Below are positions 34,027-42,109 of a stretch of DNA of 42,211 bases, piece after piece. The stretch is from positions 1 through 42,211 of the forward strand of contig OMXP01000018.1 of NCBI GenBank assembly GCA_900315055.1. The letters are read 5' to 3'. The notes beneath the pieces are model-generated. The model did not search any database. It had not been told where the DNA came from and was given only the letters and a program-made list of their open reading frames with translations. This DNA comes from an uncultured Lachnospiraceae bacterium. Lineage in GTDB: Bacteria; Bacillota; Clostridia; Lachnospirales; Lachnospiraceae. The first letter of the stretch is position 1. Each line of letters begins with the position of its first letter. Position numbers and translations under genes: made by a program.

Positions 34027-34303
34027 TCCGTCTGTTTTCCGGATCGGGAACGACGTAAGACAGCAGCCATTGCTTTTTCCATAGTTCTATCCGGCACCAC
34101 CTCCTCCGGTGCCGGACCTTCTACCAAAGATCGAGCTGACGATGCGGCAAACATCGCCAGCTCCTTTTTTACTCCAGGTGTCCCGGATCTCCATGTACAC
34201 ACCTTTCAGGGCATTGGAGAGCTTGGTGGTATCGCTGTCCAGCTCAGGTCGTGTCTTTTATTCTGTCCGCCATACTGCTTTCCTTTCTGTTTAATGAGGC
34301 ATA
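34027..34303. other. Non-coding stretch between chitinase and toxin-antitoxin genes
   Basis: No gene was found. It holds a hairpin CCGGCACC/GGTGCCGG (34091-34115) and a terminator (34133-34170). The sequence becomes AT-richer towards 34250. Confidence 0.55.
34133..34170 (+). terminator. Terminator downstream of the GH18 chitinase gene
   Basis: GAGCTGACGAT (34133-34143) pairs with ATCGCCAGCTC (34153-34163) with one A:C mismatch, followed by CTTTTTT. A GC-rich perfect hairpin CCGGCACC/GGTGCCGG (34091-34098/34108-34115) precedes it. Confidence 0.8.
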
Positions 34304-34304
34304 T

Positions 34305-34359
34305 TATGCGCATAGTATGCGCACATCACGTTGACTTTTTGCAATTTCCGTGTTATCCT
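34305..34359 (+). promoter_or_regulatory. Promoter and operator of the toxin-antitoxin pair
   Basis: TTGACT (34331-34336), a 17-bp spacer and TATCCT (34354-34359) form a good sigma-A-type promoter. Just upstream TATGCGCATA (34305-34314, a perfect palindrome) and TATGCGCA (34316-34323) repeat with an 11-bp period, as expected for an operator bound by the antitoxin or its complex. Confidence 0.8.
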
Positions 34360-34383
34360 GATCCCATCAAGGAGGCGATCTAT

Positions 34384-34671
34384 ATGGCTAAAGTAAGCAC
34401 AAATATCAGTCTCGATGAAAATTTAAAAAAGGCCAGTCAGGAACTTTACTCTGATCTCGGAATGGATCTTTCTACGGCTGTAACTATTTTCTTAAAACAG
34501 TCGCTGCGCGTTCAGGGCATTCCTTTTACGGTTACCAGAGAAAATCCCAATGCAGAAACGATGGCTGCGATGAATGAGTATTACGAAATGAAGGCGCATC
34601 CCGAAAAATATAAGCATTATTCCTCTTTTCGTGATGCAATGAACGAAGTACTGGGAGATAAGAATGCTTGA
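34384..34671 (+). CDS. relB: RelB/DinJ-type antitoxin
   Basis: A 95-aa protein with an N-terminal ribbon-helix-helix ('STNISLDENLKKASQELYSDLGMDLSTAVTIFLKQSL', given here in outline as the motif at residues 4-40) typical of RelB/DinJ antitoxins. The C-terminal half should neutralise the toxin. The start at 34384 follows AAGGAGG 7 nt upstream; an upstream in-frame start at 34294 lies before the promoter and is rejected. Its 3' end overlaps the toxin start by 8 bp. Confidence 0.9.
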   Translation: MAKVSTNISLDENLKKASQELYSDLGMDLSTAVTIFLKQSLRVQGIPFTVTRENPNAETMAAMNEYYEMKAHPEKYKHYSSFRDAMNEVLGDKNA

Positions 34672-34936
34672 TATCGTTCTGTCCAACCACTTTAAGAAAG
34701 ATCTGAAACTGATCTCCAAACGAGGATACAATCTGGATCTGCTGGATGATGTCGTTAACAAATTAGCGAGGATGGAACCCCTTCCTGAAAAGAACCGCGA
34801 TCACAATCTGACCGGTGATTTCATTGGATTCCGTGAATGCCATATCCAGCCGGACTGGCTTCTCATCTATCGCGTTGACCATGAAGACCTTATCCTCTTC
34901 CTGTCTCATACGGGTACACATTCCGATTTGTTCTGA
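34664..34936 (+). CDS. yafQ: YafQ-type mRNA interferase toxin
   Basis: A 90-aa RelE-superfamily toxin. 'FKKDLKLISKRG' at the N-terminus, 'DHNLTGDFIGFRECHIQPDWLLIYRV' in the centre and the C-terminal 'LSHTGTHSDLF' are typical of YafQ, with the catalytic His residues and the final Phe retained, so it looks intact. It would cut mRNA on the ribosome. It overlaps the antitoxin by 8 bp and is more AT-rich in codon use than the chitin genes, which suggests lateral gain. Confidence 0.9.
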   Translation: MLDIVLSNHFKKDLKLISKRGYNLDLLDDVVNKLARMEPLPEKNRDHNLTGDFIGFRECHIQPDWLLIYRVDHEDLILFLSHTGTHSDLF

Positions 34937-34994
34937 TATGTTTAACCTCCGTAAACGACGGGGTGCTTCGTCGCAGAATATTGTTTACATGTAT

Positions 34995-35024
34995 GGAGCT
35001 TGCCATGGGGCAGGCTCCTTTTTT
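34995..35024 (+). terminator. Terminator after the toxin gene
   Basis: GGAGCTTGCC (34995-35004) and GGCAGGCTCC (35009-35018) form a 10-bp stem with one G:T wobble, followed by TTTTTT (35019-35024). Confidence 0.9.
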
Positions 35025-35205
35025 ATCGCCGGAACGCATCGAAGTCGGACCGCATCGCGAGCTGTTCCTGCCCGTCTTCGCAGAGATCATTCCCGGATTC
35101 GATGATCCTGTTAATGACCATTCCTTCTTCCAATCCATAGACGACTGAAAAATGCGTGATCCACTTTCTGTCCGGAGAGGATATCCTTTCGCAAACGTTT
35201 TCCAT
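35023..35205 (-). CDS. Possible small protein or gene remnant
   Basis: A 60-aa minus-strand frame (MENVCERISSPDRKWITHFS..., ending SDFDAFRR) has a natural, non-biased composition and stops exactly at the toxin's terminator, in convergent orientation. No good ribosome site is visible upstream (CGGGG lies too close to the ATG). I do not recognise a family. It may be a decayed gene fragment. Confidence 0.35.
   Translation of the reverse strand: MENVCERISSPDRKWITHFSVVYGLEEGMVINRIIESGNDLCEDGQEQLAMRSDFDAFRR
35190..35203 (+). promoter_or_regulatory. MalR/LacI-like half operator
   Basis: CGCAAACGTTTTCC shares its first 11 bases with the symmetric MalR-type operator CGCAAACGTTTGCG (LacI family). It lies about 200 bp before the first permease gene. 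Weak evidence, since only the central AAACGTTT is symmetric. Confidence 0.4.
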
Positions 35206-35270
35206 CCCCGAACGGCGGGCTTTTTCCGCTTTTGGTCAGTGTGACGGAAAACGAATCCGGTTTCTTCCTG

Positions 35271-35301
35271 TTTTTGTCAGAATGCCAACAGCTGACAAAA
35301 A
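35271..35301 (+). promoter_or_regulatory. Inverted repeat upstream of the importer
   Basis: TTTTTGTCAG (35271-35280) and CTGACAAAAA (35292-35301) are a perfect 10-bp inverted repeat with an 11-nt gap. The right arm CTGACAAAAAGT recurs inside the permease gene at about 35468. Could be an operator or a leader hairpin. Confidence 0.5.
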
Positions 35302-35403
35302 GTAACAACGCCTGCAATGGAGAGAAAAAACCCCGAATCATAGAATTAAGTTACAAGAAATCAATGTAACAGAGTCCATTGATGCGAAAGGGGAACGGGT
35401 CGT

Positions 35404-36423
35404 ATGGAAAAAATCAAAACCTCTCCGCTGAAACTGAAATCCGTAAAGCCAAAAGAGAGTAACAGCCTGACAAAAAGTGAAAACAAGTCCTCGATCATGG
35501 GGGCAAGGAGGAAGAAATCGATCATCCTGACGAGCATGTGCCTGCCGGGTGCGATCTGGTTCATTCTCCTTCGGTACCTGCCGATGGCCGGCATTGTCCT
35601 TGCCTTCAAGCAGTACAAGGTGTATCCGAAGAACCCGACGTTCTGGTCGAACCTCTACCACAGCAAGTGGGTGGGCTTCAAGAACTTCGAGTACCTGTTC
35701 AAGACCCAGGACGCGCTCAGGGCAGTGCGAAACACCCTCGTCTACAACGTGATCTGGATCGCCATGGGACTGGTCCTTGCGGTGGCCTTCGCCATCATCC
35801 TGAACGAGCTTCGCGCAAAGGTGGCGGCCAAGGCCTATCAGACCCTGATGTTCTTCCCGTACTTCCTCTCCTGGGTCGTTGTTTCCTACTTCGTTCTGGC
35901 CTTCTTTGATCCGACCTCCGGTCTTGTGACCTCGATCCGGGCGGCAAGGGGGCTTCCGAAGATCGACTGGTACAACACGCCGAAGTACTGGCCCTGGATC
36001 CTGACCTTTGCGAACCAGTGGAAGAACGTCGGATACTCCACCATCCTCTATCTGACCGCGATTGTCGGAATCGACAGGGGCCAGTACGAGGCAGCCGCGA
36101 TCGACGGCGCAAGCTGGTGGCAGCAGATCCGGTACGTGACGCTGCCGAACCTGGCACCGATGATCAGCATTCTGCTCATCATGAACGTCGGCAAGATCTT
36201 CAACTCCGACTTCGGTCTGTTCTATTCGGTTCCCATGAACAGCGCAAGCCTCTATCCCGCAACACAGACGATTGATACCTACATCTACAACGTGCTGACC
36301 GCCACCAACAACATCGGCCAGTCCACAGCCGGAGGTTTTCTCCAGAACCTTGTCGGTTTCGTCTGCATCATGGCCGCCAACAGCATCGTCAGGAAAATCG
36401 ACGAGGACAGCAGCCTGTTCTGA
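35404..36423 (+). CDS. Sugar ABC transporter permease (LplB type)
   Basis: A 339-aa membrane permease. A polar N-terminal extension (about 1-40) precedes six transmembrane helices. The EAA loop reads 'YEAAAIDGASWWQQIRYVTLPNL' (about residue 225-245), which contacts the ATPase. The family imports oligosaccharides and was first described in LplB/YtcP clusters of Firmicutes. Starts behind AAAGGGGA. 12 bp separate it from the second permease. Substrate is inferred from the chitin genes upstream: chitooligosaccharides. Confidence 0.9.
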   Translation: MEKIKTSPLKLKSVKPKESNSLTKSENKSSIMGARRKKSIILTSMCLPGAIWFILLRYLPMAGIVLAFKQYKVYPKNPTFWSNLYHSKWVGFKNFEYLFKTQDALRAVRNTLVYNVIWIAMGLVLAVAFAIILNELRAKVAAKAYQTLMFFPYFLSWVVVSYFVLAFFDPTSGLVTSIRAARGLPKIDWYNTPKYWPWILTFANQWKNVGYSTILYLTAIVGIDRGQYEAAAIDGASWWQQIRYVTLPNLAPMISILLIMNVGKIFNSDFGLFYSVPMNSASLYPATQTIDTYIYNVLTATNNIGQSTAGGFLQNLVGFVCIMAANSIVRKIDEDSSLF

Positions 36424-36435
36424 GGAGGGTTTGAA

Positions 36436-37377
36436 ATGGCACGTTCCAACACAGCTGCAATAGCAGTCCGTAAAAAGAAGACCCACCCGAACAGCGTGAG
36501 CCTTCCCGTGGAAGTGATCTTCCACATCATCATGATCATCGTCGCGGCGATGTGCATCATTCCGTTCATCTTCGTCGTGATCATCTCGTTCTCCTCGGAG
36601 GAGAGCATCCGGGCAATCGGCTACAGCTTCCACCCGATAGCATGGTCCACGGAGGCCTACAAGTACATCGCAAAGCTTGGCGATCAGCTCTGGAGATCCT
36701 ACTTCAACAGCTTCTTCATCACGATCGTCGGAACCTTCTTCTCGATGCTGATGACGATCCTGTACGCCTACGCCCTGTTCCGCAAGGACTTCAGCCACAG
36801 AAAGTTCTTCACCTGGCTGTGCTTCATCACCATGATCTTCGGCGGGGGCCTCGCACCGACCTACGTCGTCTGCAAGATGGTCCTCGGGCTCCACGACAGC
36901 TATCAGGCCGTGATCATCCCGATGCTGATGAACCCGTTCAACCTCATCGTCATGCGGACGTTCTTCCAGAGCTCCATTCCGGACGAACTCATCGATGCAG
37001 CGGCAATCGACGGCGCGGGAGAGTACCGGACCCTGTTTTCGATCATTCTTCCGATCTCGAAGCCCGGCATCGCAACGGTCTCGCTCCTCACCGCCCTGGC
37101 CTACTGGAATGAGTGGTTCATTCCCCTCCTGTATATCCAGGACGCAAAGTACTATCCGCTGCAGTACCTGCTGATGCAGATGCAGAAGAAGGTCGACTTC
37201 CTCGTCAAGAACAGCTCGATGATCGGCGCGGAGGCCTCCAAGATCACGGCAACGCTTCCGTCCGACTCCCTGAAGATGGCTCTTGTCGTCCTCATCGTCG
37301 TCCCGATCGCATTTGCCTACCCGCACTTCCAGAAGTACATCGTCTCAGGTCTGACGATCGGATCCGTGAAGGGCTGA
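36436..37377 (+). CDS. Sugar ABC transporter permease (YtcP/AraQ type)
   Basis: A 313-aa partner permease with six transmembrane helices and the EAA loop 'LIDAAAIDGAGEYRTLFSIILP' (about 183-205). 'TYVVCKMVLGLHDSYQAVIIPML' and the ending 'YPHFQKYIVSGLTIGSVKG' are typical of the YtcP group. Behind GAGGAGGG. It is followed by a short stem-loop and then the binding lipoprotein gene. There is no ATPase gene in this cluster; such systems normally share an MsmK-type ATPase encoded elsewhere. Confidence 0.92.
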   Translation: MARSNTAAIAVRKKKTHPNSVSLPVEVIFHIIMIIVAAMCIIPFIFVVIISFSSEESIRAIGYSFHPIAWSTEAYKYIAKLGDQLWRSYFNSFFITIVGTFFSMLMTILYAYALFRKDFSHRKFFTWLCFITMIFGGGLAPTYVVCKMVLGLHDSYQAVIIPMLMNPFNLIVMRTFFQSSIPDELIDAAAIDGAGEYRTLFSIILPISKPGIATVSLLTALAYWNEWFIPLLYIQDAKYYPLQYLLMQMQKKVDFLVKNSSMIGAEASKITATLPSDSLKMALVVLIVVPIAFAYPHFQKYIVSGLTIGSVKG

Positions 37378-37406
37378 AAACCATTATTTCTTTCATCTGT
37401 CAAATC

Positions 37407-37423
37407 CCGCGGACGGTCCGCGG
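37407..37423 (+). terminator. Stem-loop between permease and binding-protein genes
   Basis: CCGCGGA-CGG-TCCGCGG is a perfect 7-bp stem with a 3-nt loop and no T-run. It fits an mRNA stabiliser that allows the binding protein to be made in excess, rather than a true terminator. Confidence 0.55.
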
Positions 37424-37448
37424 AATAGAAAAACCGGAGGGTTATCTT

Positions 37449-39101
37449 ATGAAAAAAAGAATGCTAGCTGTTATTCTCACCGTCGGCATGCTGACGCCGG
37501 TCCTTGCAGGCTGCGGCAGTTCATCGGCTTCATCGGGCTCGTCGTCCGGCACTGCCGACACCACGGCAAAGGACGCCGCGACGGCCACGACGGACACGGC
37601 GGATACGACGTCCACCGACACGTCCGCGTCCGGGCTGGATCCCGTCACCCTGAAGATGTACTTCGAGGGCGCAAACGTCACCGATGATTCCGAGGCGATG
37701 GATGCCCTGAACAAGTACCTGCAGGAGAAGATCAATGTCACCCTCGAACCGATCTGGGGCACCTGGGGCGACTTCGATCAGAACGCGGTCCTGTCCCTGC
37801 AGGGCGGCGATGACGTCGACATCTACTTCACGAGCTCCTGGACGGCCGACGAGTACAACAAGTTCGCCCGCGACGGCTACTGGGTCCGCCTCGACAATCC
37901 GGACAACAACCTGATCGAGAAGTACGGCACCGATCTCTGGAACACGCTGCCGAACGTCCTCATTCAGGGTGCCACGGTCAACGGCGCGGACGGGTACGGC
38001 GTCTATGCGGTCCCGGGCTACAAGGACATCGCAACCCAGAACTGCTGGGACGTCAACGTGGATCGTCTGACAGAGCTTGGCTACACGGTCGATGACATCA
38101 AGAACAGAAGCTACTTCGAGCTCGGCGATATCCTGCAGGCCGCCAAGGACAAGTACGGCGACAACTTCTATCCGCTGCTGGTCGAGGGCGCAGTCCTCGA
38201 GCGCATGGTCGACAGCTCCATCATTGTCACCGGCGACAACGGCACCGGCAACTTCATGAGCTACTACCTGAACACCGACGATGTCTCCCAGCCGAACGCA
38301 ACCTACGGCAACAAGATCATGAACAAGTTCGCAACGGATGAGTTCAGGAAGTTCGCAGAGCAGACAAGAGAGTACTATCTCAAGGGCTACATCGATCCCG
38401 CGATGGGCAATGCGGAGCAGGCAAACGATCAGAGAACCGCTTCCCAGCTGGCCGGCAACTACCTCATCGGCACGCAGAGCTACTCCTACGGCTATGAGGT
38501 CCAGGCATCCCAGGAGCGCGGCATTCAGGTCGCCATGGTTCCCTGCACCGAGCCCTATGTCGACACGACGTCCTCTCAGGGTGCCATGATGGCCATCTCC
38601 ACCGCATCCCAGAATCCGGACCGCGCGATGATGTTCCTGAACCTGCTCAATACCGATCCCACGGCCATGACGCTTCTCGACTATGGTGTTGAGGGTGTCC
38701 ACTACACGCTGGACGATCAGGGCTGCGTTGCATTCACCGACAAGAGAGCTGACTATCAGCCCTGGACCAACGGATCCGGCAACGTCACGATCCTTCCTCC
38801 GACCACCGATCAGGAAAAGACCTACGGCACGGATTTCTGGGATAAGTTCAAGGATTACTACGGATCCGCAAAGGAGATCCCGATCCTGGGCTATGCATAC
38901 GATGCTTCCAACATGGAGACCGAGATGGGCGCCTGCGCAAACGTCGTAGCCGAGTACATGCTTCCTCTTTGCACCGGCACCGTCGATGTCGATGAGAAGC
39001 TCCCGGAGTTCCTGGAAAAGCTCGATGCTGCAGGTGTGAACGACATCATTGATGACGCAAACAAGCAGCTCGATGACTTCATGGCAGCAAAGGGTGAGTA
39101 A
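37449..39101 (+). CDS. Oligosaccharide-binding lipoprotein of the ABC importer
   Basis: A 550-aa extracellular solute-binding protein. Lipobox LAGC with Cys22; a Ser/Thr/Ala/Asp-rich linker (about 23-62); then the two-lobe binding domain starting 'VTLKMYFEGANVTDDSEAMDALNKYLQEK', given in outline at residues 63-95. 'GGDDVDIYFTSSWTADEY' and 'AMMAISTASQNPDRAMMFLNLL' are typical of the large LplA-type proteins. It starts at 37449 behind GGAGGG; a longer frame back to 37113 overlaps the permease and is rejected. It is the last gene of the permease-permease-binding protein unit. Confidence 0.92.
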   Translation: MKKRMLAVILTVGMLTPVLAGCGSSSASSGSSSGTADTTAKDAATATTDTADTTSTDTSASGLDPVTLKMYFEGANVTDDSEAMDALNKYLQEKINVTLEPIWGTWGDFDQNAVLSLQGGDDVDIYFTSSWTADEYNKFARDGYWVRLDNPDNNLIEKYGTDLWNTLPNVLIQGATVNGADGYGVYAVPGYKDIATQNCWDVNVDRLTELGYTVDDIKNRSYFELGDILQAAKDKYGDNFYPLLVEGAVLERMVDSSIIVTGDNGTGNFMSYYLNTDDVSQPNATYGNKIMNKFATDEFRKFAEQTREYYLKGYIDPAMGNAEQANDQRTASQLAGNYLIGTQSYSYGYEVQASQERGIQVAMVPCTEPYVDTTSSQGAMMAISTASQNPDRAMMFLNLLNTDPTAMTLLDYGVEGVHYTLDDQGCVAFTDKRADYQPWTNGSGNVTILPPTTDQEKTYGTDFWDKFKDYYGSAKEIPILGYAYDASNMETEMGACANVVAEYMLPLCTGTVDVDEKLPEFLEKLDAAGVNDIIDDANKQLDDFMAAKGE

Positions 39102-39128
39102 CAGCGGAAAATAAACTGACTGACAAAA

Positions 39129-39159
39129 GGTTCCCATGGAAAAGATTCCCATGGGAACC
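39129..39159 (+). terminator. Hairpin after the binding-protein gene
   Basis: GGTTCCCATGG (39129-39139) pairs perfectly with CCATGGGAACC (39149-39159). A small CAGGG/CCCTG hairpin follows (39162-39177). There is no T-run, so it may act as a 3' stabiliser or a Rho-type end. Confidence 0.55.
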
Positions 39160-39177
39160 GGCAGGGCAAAAACCCTG

Positions 39178-39232
39178 TATAATGACAGTCAGGGAGACAC
39201 CAGGCAGGTTCTTTCTGCCCGGTGTCTTTTTT
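39178..39232 (+). promoter_or_regulatory. Consensus -10 directly followed by a terminator
   Basis: TATAAT (39178-39183) is a perfect -10 but without a clear -35. Only 12 bp later GACACCAGGCAG (39196-39207) pairs with CTGCCCGGTGTC (39215-39226) and is followed by TTTTTT (39227-39232). This terminator ends readthrough from the importer. If the -10 is used, it would also attenuate transcription of the kinase gene. Confidence 0.55.
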
Positions 39233-39260
39233 CCGTTTTACCCGGGGGAGGTTTTTGGAG

Positions 39261-41021
39261 ATGAGAAAACAGAGGGGGACAGGCCGGTACAGCCTGCAGA
39301 GTCAGATCCTTCGATATCTGGCCCTGTTCTGGTTTATTCCGCTGATTGTCCTGATGGTACTGATGGCGCTGATTCTGGGACACGGGGTGGTGACACGAAA
39401 CGAGAGATCCATCCTGACGTCCATGGAGAGCGGCGGCCGCCAGAGCGCGGCAAATCTGTCCCACTGCATGGAGAGGTCCCTCGATGCCTCCTACAGCAGC
39501 TCGATCCGGGAAGCCTACGACGAATATCTCACAGATAGGAGCCGTGCGGATCTGTACACGGCGATGAGCCGGTACCTCACGCAGAACTACAAGTTCGAGG
39601 ACGGGATCCTGCTGGCCTGCGTGGAGTTCACGGACCTGACGGACAGTCCGTACATCGTAAGCCGCGAATCGGCGATCGGCCAGAGCATCTCCGGTTCGGA
39701 GTTCCGTACGGATGACCTGCCGCTGTGCCTTGCGGCGGCAAAGGACCTGGGGACCGGCATGAAGCTTGTAACCAGCGGAGGGCACGTCTATCTTGTCCGG
39801 AACCTTCTGGGCTCCGACTATGCCCCCTATGCGACGATGATCCTTGGACTTGACGGCGATCAGGTCTTCGGGCCTCTTTCCAATGTCTGGCAGGAGAGCG
39901 CAGCCGCGGTGCTGTGCGGATCCGATGTGGTCTATGGCGGGAAGTCCGATGATGCGGATACACAGAACCTGAAAGGCGCGGTAAGCGCCGATACGACGGC
40001 TCCCGTCTTTATCTGGCGCTCTTCCGGCCGGCACTATGTCGTGAGCCGTGAGAGTATCGGGGGGATCGACCTTACCCTGGCGGTCCGGTTCAATACCTCC
40101 GTGTTCTTTGTCGAAGTCGCCAATACGGTGTTCATGGTCATCGTCATCGGCATCATGGGGCTGATCCTTGCGCTGATGCTGATGCGGTTCCTGAAGATCC
40201 GTGTCACGCAGCCCGTCGGGCGCCTCGAGGAGGCCTCGGAGAAGATCGCGGACGGGCAGTTCGGAACGCATGTCGAGACCGACGTCAGAAACGGCGAGAT
40301 GAATGACCTTGCCCTGCACTTCAACGAGATGAGCGATCACCTGAAGGAGCAGAACCGGAAGATCTATGTCGAGGAGATCGCCCTTCGCGATGCGAACCTC
40401 GCAGCTCTGCAGTCGCAGATCAATCCCCATTTCCTGAACAATACCCTCGAGATCATCAACTGGCAGTCCCGCATGGCAGGGGACGAGAAGGCAAGCCTCA
40501 TGATCGAGGCACTCTCCACCATGCTGAACGCCACCATGAACCGGGATCACCGAAGCGAGGTGGCGCTGTCCGAGGAGCTCGAATATGCCCACGCCTACCG
40601 CTTCATCATCGAGTCGCGCTTCGGCGAGCGGCTGACCTGTCAGGAGGACATCGACCAGAGCCTTCTCGAGGTCCTGGTGCCGCGGCTTGTGATCCAGCCC
40701 ATCATGGAGAATGCCGTGGAGCACGGGACAAGGGAGGACGGCACCTGCTCCATCAAACTTGTGATCTATGGCAGACAGGACGATCTCTCGATCGAGGTCT
40801 GGAACCTCGGCGTCCCCTCAGAGCGGGACTGGGAGCGGATTCATCAGCTCCTCGACGTGCCGGATGAGACGAAGGATTTCCACTCCGTGGAGATCGGAAT
40901 CCGGAACGTGCACCGGAGGGTGAAGATGATGTACGAAGAGGGCTCGGGCCTTTCGTTCCACGAAAAGGACGGCTGGACGATCTCCAGGGTCCGGATTATC
41001 CGGAAAGGGGGAAGATCATGA
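39261..41021 (+). CDS. YesM-type sensor histidine kinase
   Basis: A 586-aa two-component kinase. Transmembrane helix 1 at about 17-38 and helix 2 at about 282-312 enclose an extracellular sensor region of about 240 residues; HAMP about 313-365 ('RVTQPVGRLEEASEKIADGQFG'); His-kinase domain with phospho-acceptor His390 in 'QINPHFLNNTLE' and an ATPase domain with N-box 'IQPIMENAVEHG'. Such kinases in Firmicutes sense sugars and pair with YesN/AraC-type response regulators. The start at 39261 has GGGGGAGG upstream. No response regulator is seen in the window. Its stop codon overlaps the start of the next gene (ATGA), so they are co-translated. Confidence 0.92.
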   Translation: MRKQRGTGRYSLQSQILRYLALFWFIPLIVLMVLMALILGHGVVTRNERSILTSMESGGRQSAANLSHCMERSLDASYSSSIREAYDEYLTDRSRADLYTAMSRYLTQNYKFEDGILLACVEFTDLTDSPYIVSRESAIGQSISGSEFRTDDLPLCLAAAKDLGTGMKLVTSGGHVYLVRNLLGSDYAPYATMILGLDGDQVFGPLSNVWQESAAAVLCGSDVVYGGKSDDADTQNLKGAVSADTTAPVFIWRSSGRHYVVSRESIGGIDLTLAVRFNTSVFFVEVANTVFMVIVIGIMGLILALMLMRFLKIRVTQPVGRLEEASEKIADGQFGTHVETDVRNGEMNDLALHFNEMSDHLKEQNRKIYVEEIALRDANLAALQSQINPHFLNNTLEIINWQSRMAGDEKASLMIEALSTMLNATMNRDHRSEVALSEELEYAHAYRFIIESRFGERLTCQEDIDQSLLEVLVPRLVIQPIMENAVEHGTREDGTCSIKLVIYGRQDDLSIEVWNLGVPSERDWERIHQLLDVPDETKDFHSVEIGIRNVHRRVKMMYEEGSGLSFHEKDGWTISRVRIIRKGGRS

Positions 41022-42109
41022 ACAGGAAGATGACAGCCATGCTGCTCTCCGCACTTTTCGGGGCAGGCCTTGTTCTTTCCGGCTGTGCGGGGGGAAGCAC
41101 CGGATCGGTCGGGGCAACCCTTGGCACAGAAGACAGTACCGTCCTCAACGTTGCAACCACCTACGGGGGACAGGACGGAAACGCAAGTCTTTTCCAGGAG
41201 GCGGTGCTCTCCTTTGAGAAGGAGAGCGGCATCACGGTGCAGGACGACTCCGAGACCGCGGACGAGGTGTACAAGAACCGGATTCTCACGGATTTCAGGA
41301 CCGGTCAGGAGCCGGATGTGCTCTTCTTCTTTACCGGCGCGGACGCCGATGAATTCATACGGGCAGGCCTTGTGGTGCCGGTTGCGGACATCCAGGAGGA
41401 TTACCCGGAATATGCCGAAAACTACGAGATGTCCCGTGTGCCGGCAAGCCCTGCGGACGGCGTGCAGTACGCCCTGCCGGTAAACGGCTACTGGGAGGCG
41501 CTCTACTGTAACCGGGAGGTGCTCTCAAGCGTCGGCCTTACGGTCCCCACGAAGGACACGACCTGGCCGGAGTTCCTTTCGATGTGTGAGACCCTGAAGG
41601 ACAGCAACATCACCCCGATCGCTGCGGCCCTCGGGGATATCCCGCACTACTGGTGGGAGTATTCGATCTTCAACGAGCAGACCCCGGACGAGCACCAGAG
41701 GATCCCCGCGGGGATCGACGACAGCCTTGCTGCCGAGTGGGTCGCAGGCCTTAATGACCTCAGGGACATCTACGATGCCGGGTATTTCCCGTCCAACACC
41801 CTCTCGTTCTCCAATCAGGAGGCGGTGGGGATGTTCCGCTCCGGGCATGCGGCGTTCCTGCTCGACGGATCCTGGCAGATGTCGATGCTGCTCTCTGCGA
41901 TGGACTCTCCGACAGACGATACCTTTGCGGTAACCTATGTGCCGGGGACGGACAAGCGGCAGACGACGGATCTCATCTCGGGATTGTCCATGGGCTATTA
42001 CATCACGAGAAAGGCCTATTCGGACGATGCAAAGCGCGATGCCGCGGTGAAGTTTGTCGAGTACATGACAAGCGATGAGATGGTGAACAAATTCGAGCTG
42101 TCAGTTTGA
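41018..42109 (+). CDS. Binding lipoprotein, apparently 3'-truncated by an insertion
   Basis: A 363-aa extracellular solute-binding protein of the family-1 type. Lipobox LSGC with Cys23; 'VLNVATTYGGQDGNASLFQEAVLSFEKESGI', in outline residues 40-70, then 'EPDVLFFFTGADADEF' and 'YWEALYCNREVLSSVGLTVP'. The family usually runs to about 400-430 aa and ends with a helical segment; here the reading frame stops at 'NKFELSV' shortly after 'VEYMTSDEMV'. The sequence becomes abruptly AT-rich from about 42100, so the last codons are probably contributed by the inserted element. ATGA overlap with the kinase gene suggests it feeds ligand to that kinase rather than to the importer. Confidence 0.85.
   Translation: MNRKMTAMLLSALFGAGLVLSGCAGGSTGSVGATLGTEDSTVLNVATTYGGQDGNASLFQEAVLSFEKESGITVQDDSETADEVYKNRILTDFRTGQEPDVLFFFTGADADEFIRAGLVVPVADIQEDYPEYAENYEMSRVPASPADGVQYALPVNGYWEALYCNREVLSSVGLTVPTKDTTWPEFLSMCETLKDSNITPIAAALGDIPHYWWEYSIFNEQTPDEHQRIPAGIDDSLAAEWVAGLNDLRDIYDAGYFPSNTLSFSNQEAVGMFRSGHAAFLLDGSWQMSMLLSAMDSPTDDTFAVTYVPGTDKRQTTDLISGLSMGYYITRKAYSDDAKRDAAVKFVEYMTSDEMVNKFELSV

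Larger units (their letters stand above)
34937..35403. other. Gap between the toxin gene and the ABC importer
   Basis: The 467 bp contain a terminator (34995-35024), a possible small minus-strand gene (35023-35205), a MalR-like half operator (35190-35203) and an inverted repeat (35271-35301). The main promoter of the importer is not obvious. Confidence 0.5.

Noticed and set aside
35338..37326. Minus-strand frame of 662 codons across both permease genes
   Set aside because: Asp/His/Arg-rich antisense product with no domain. The sense genes are unambiguous permeases.
37407..37423. True transcription terminator inside the importer operon
   Set aside because: A strong stem but no T-run, and the downstream binding-protein gene has no separate promoter that I can see. 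More likely an mRNA-stabilising stem.
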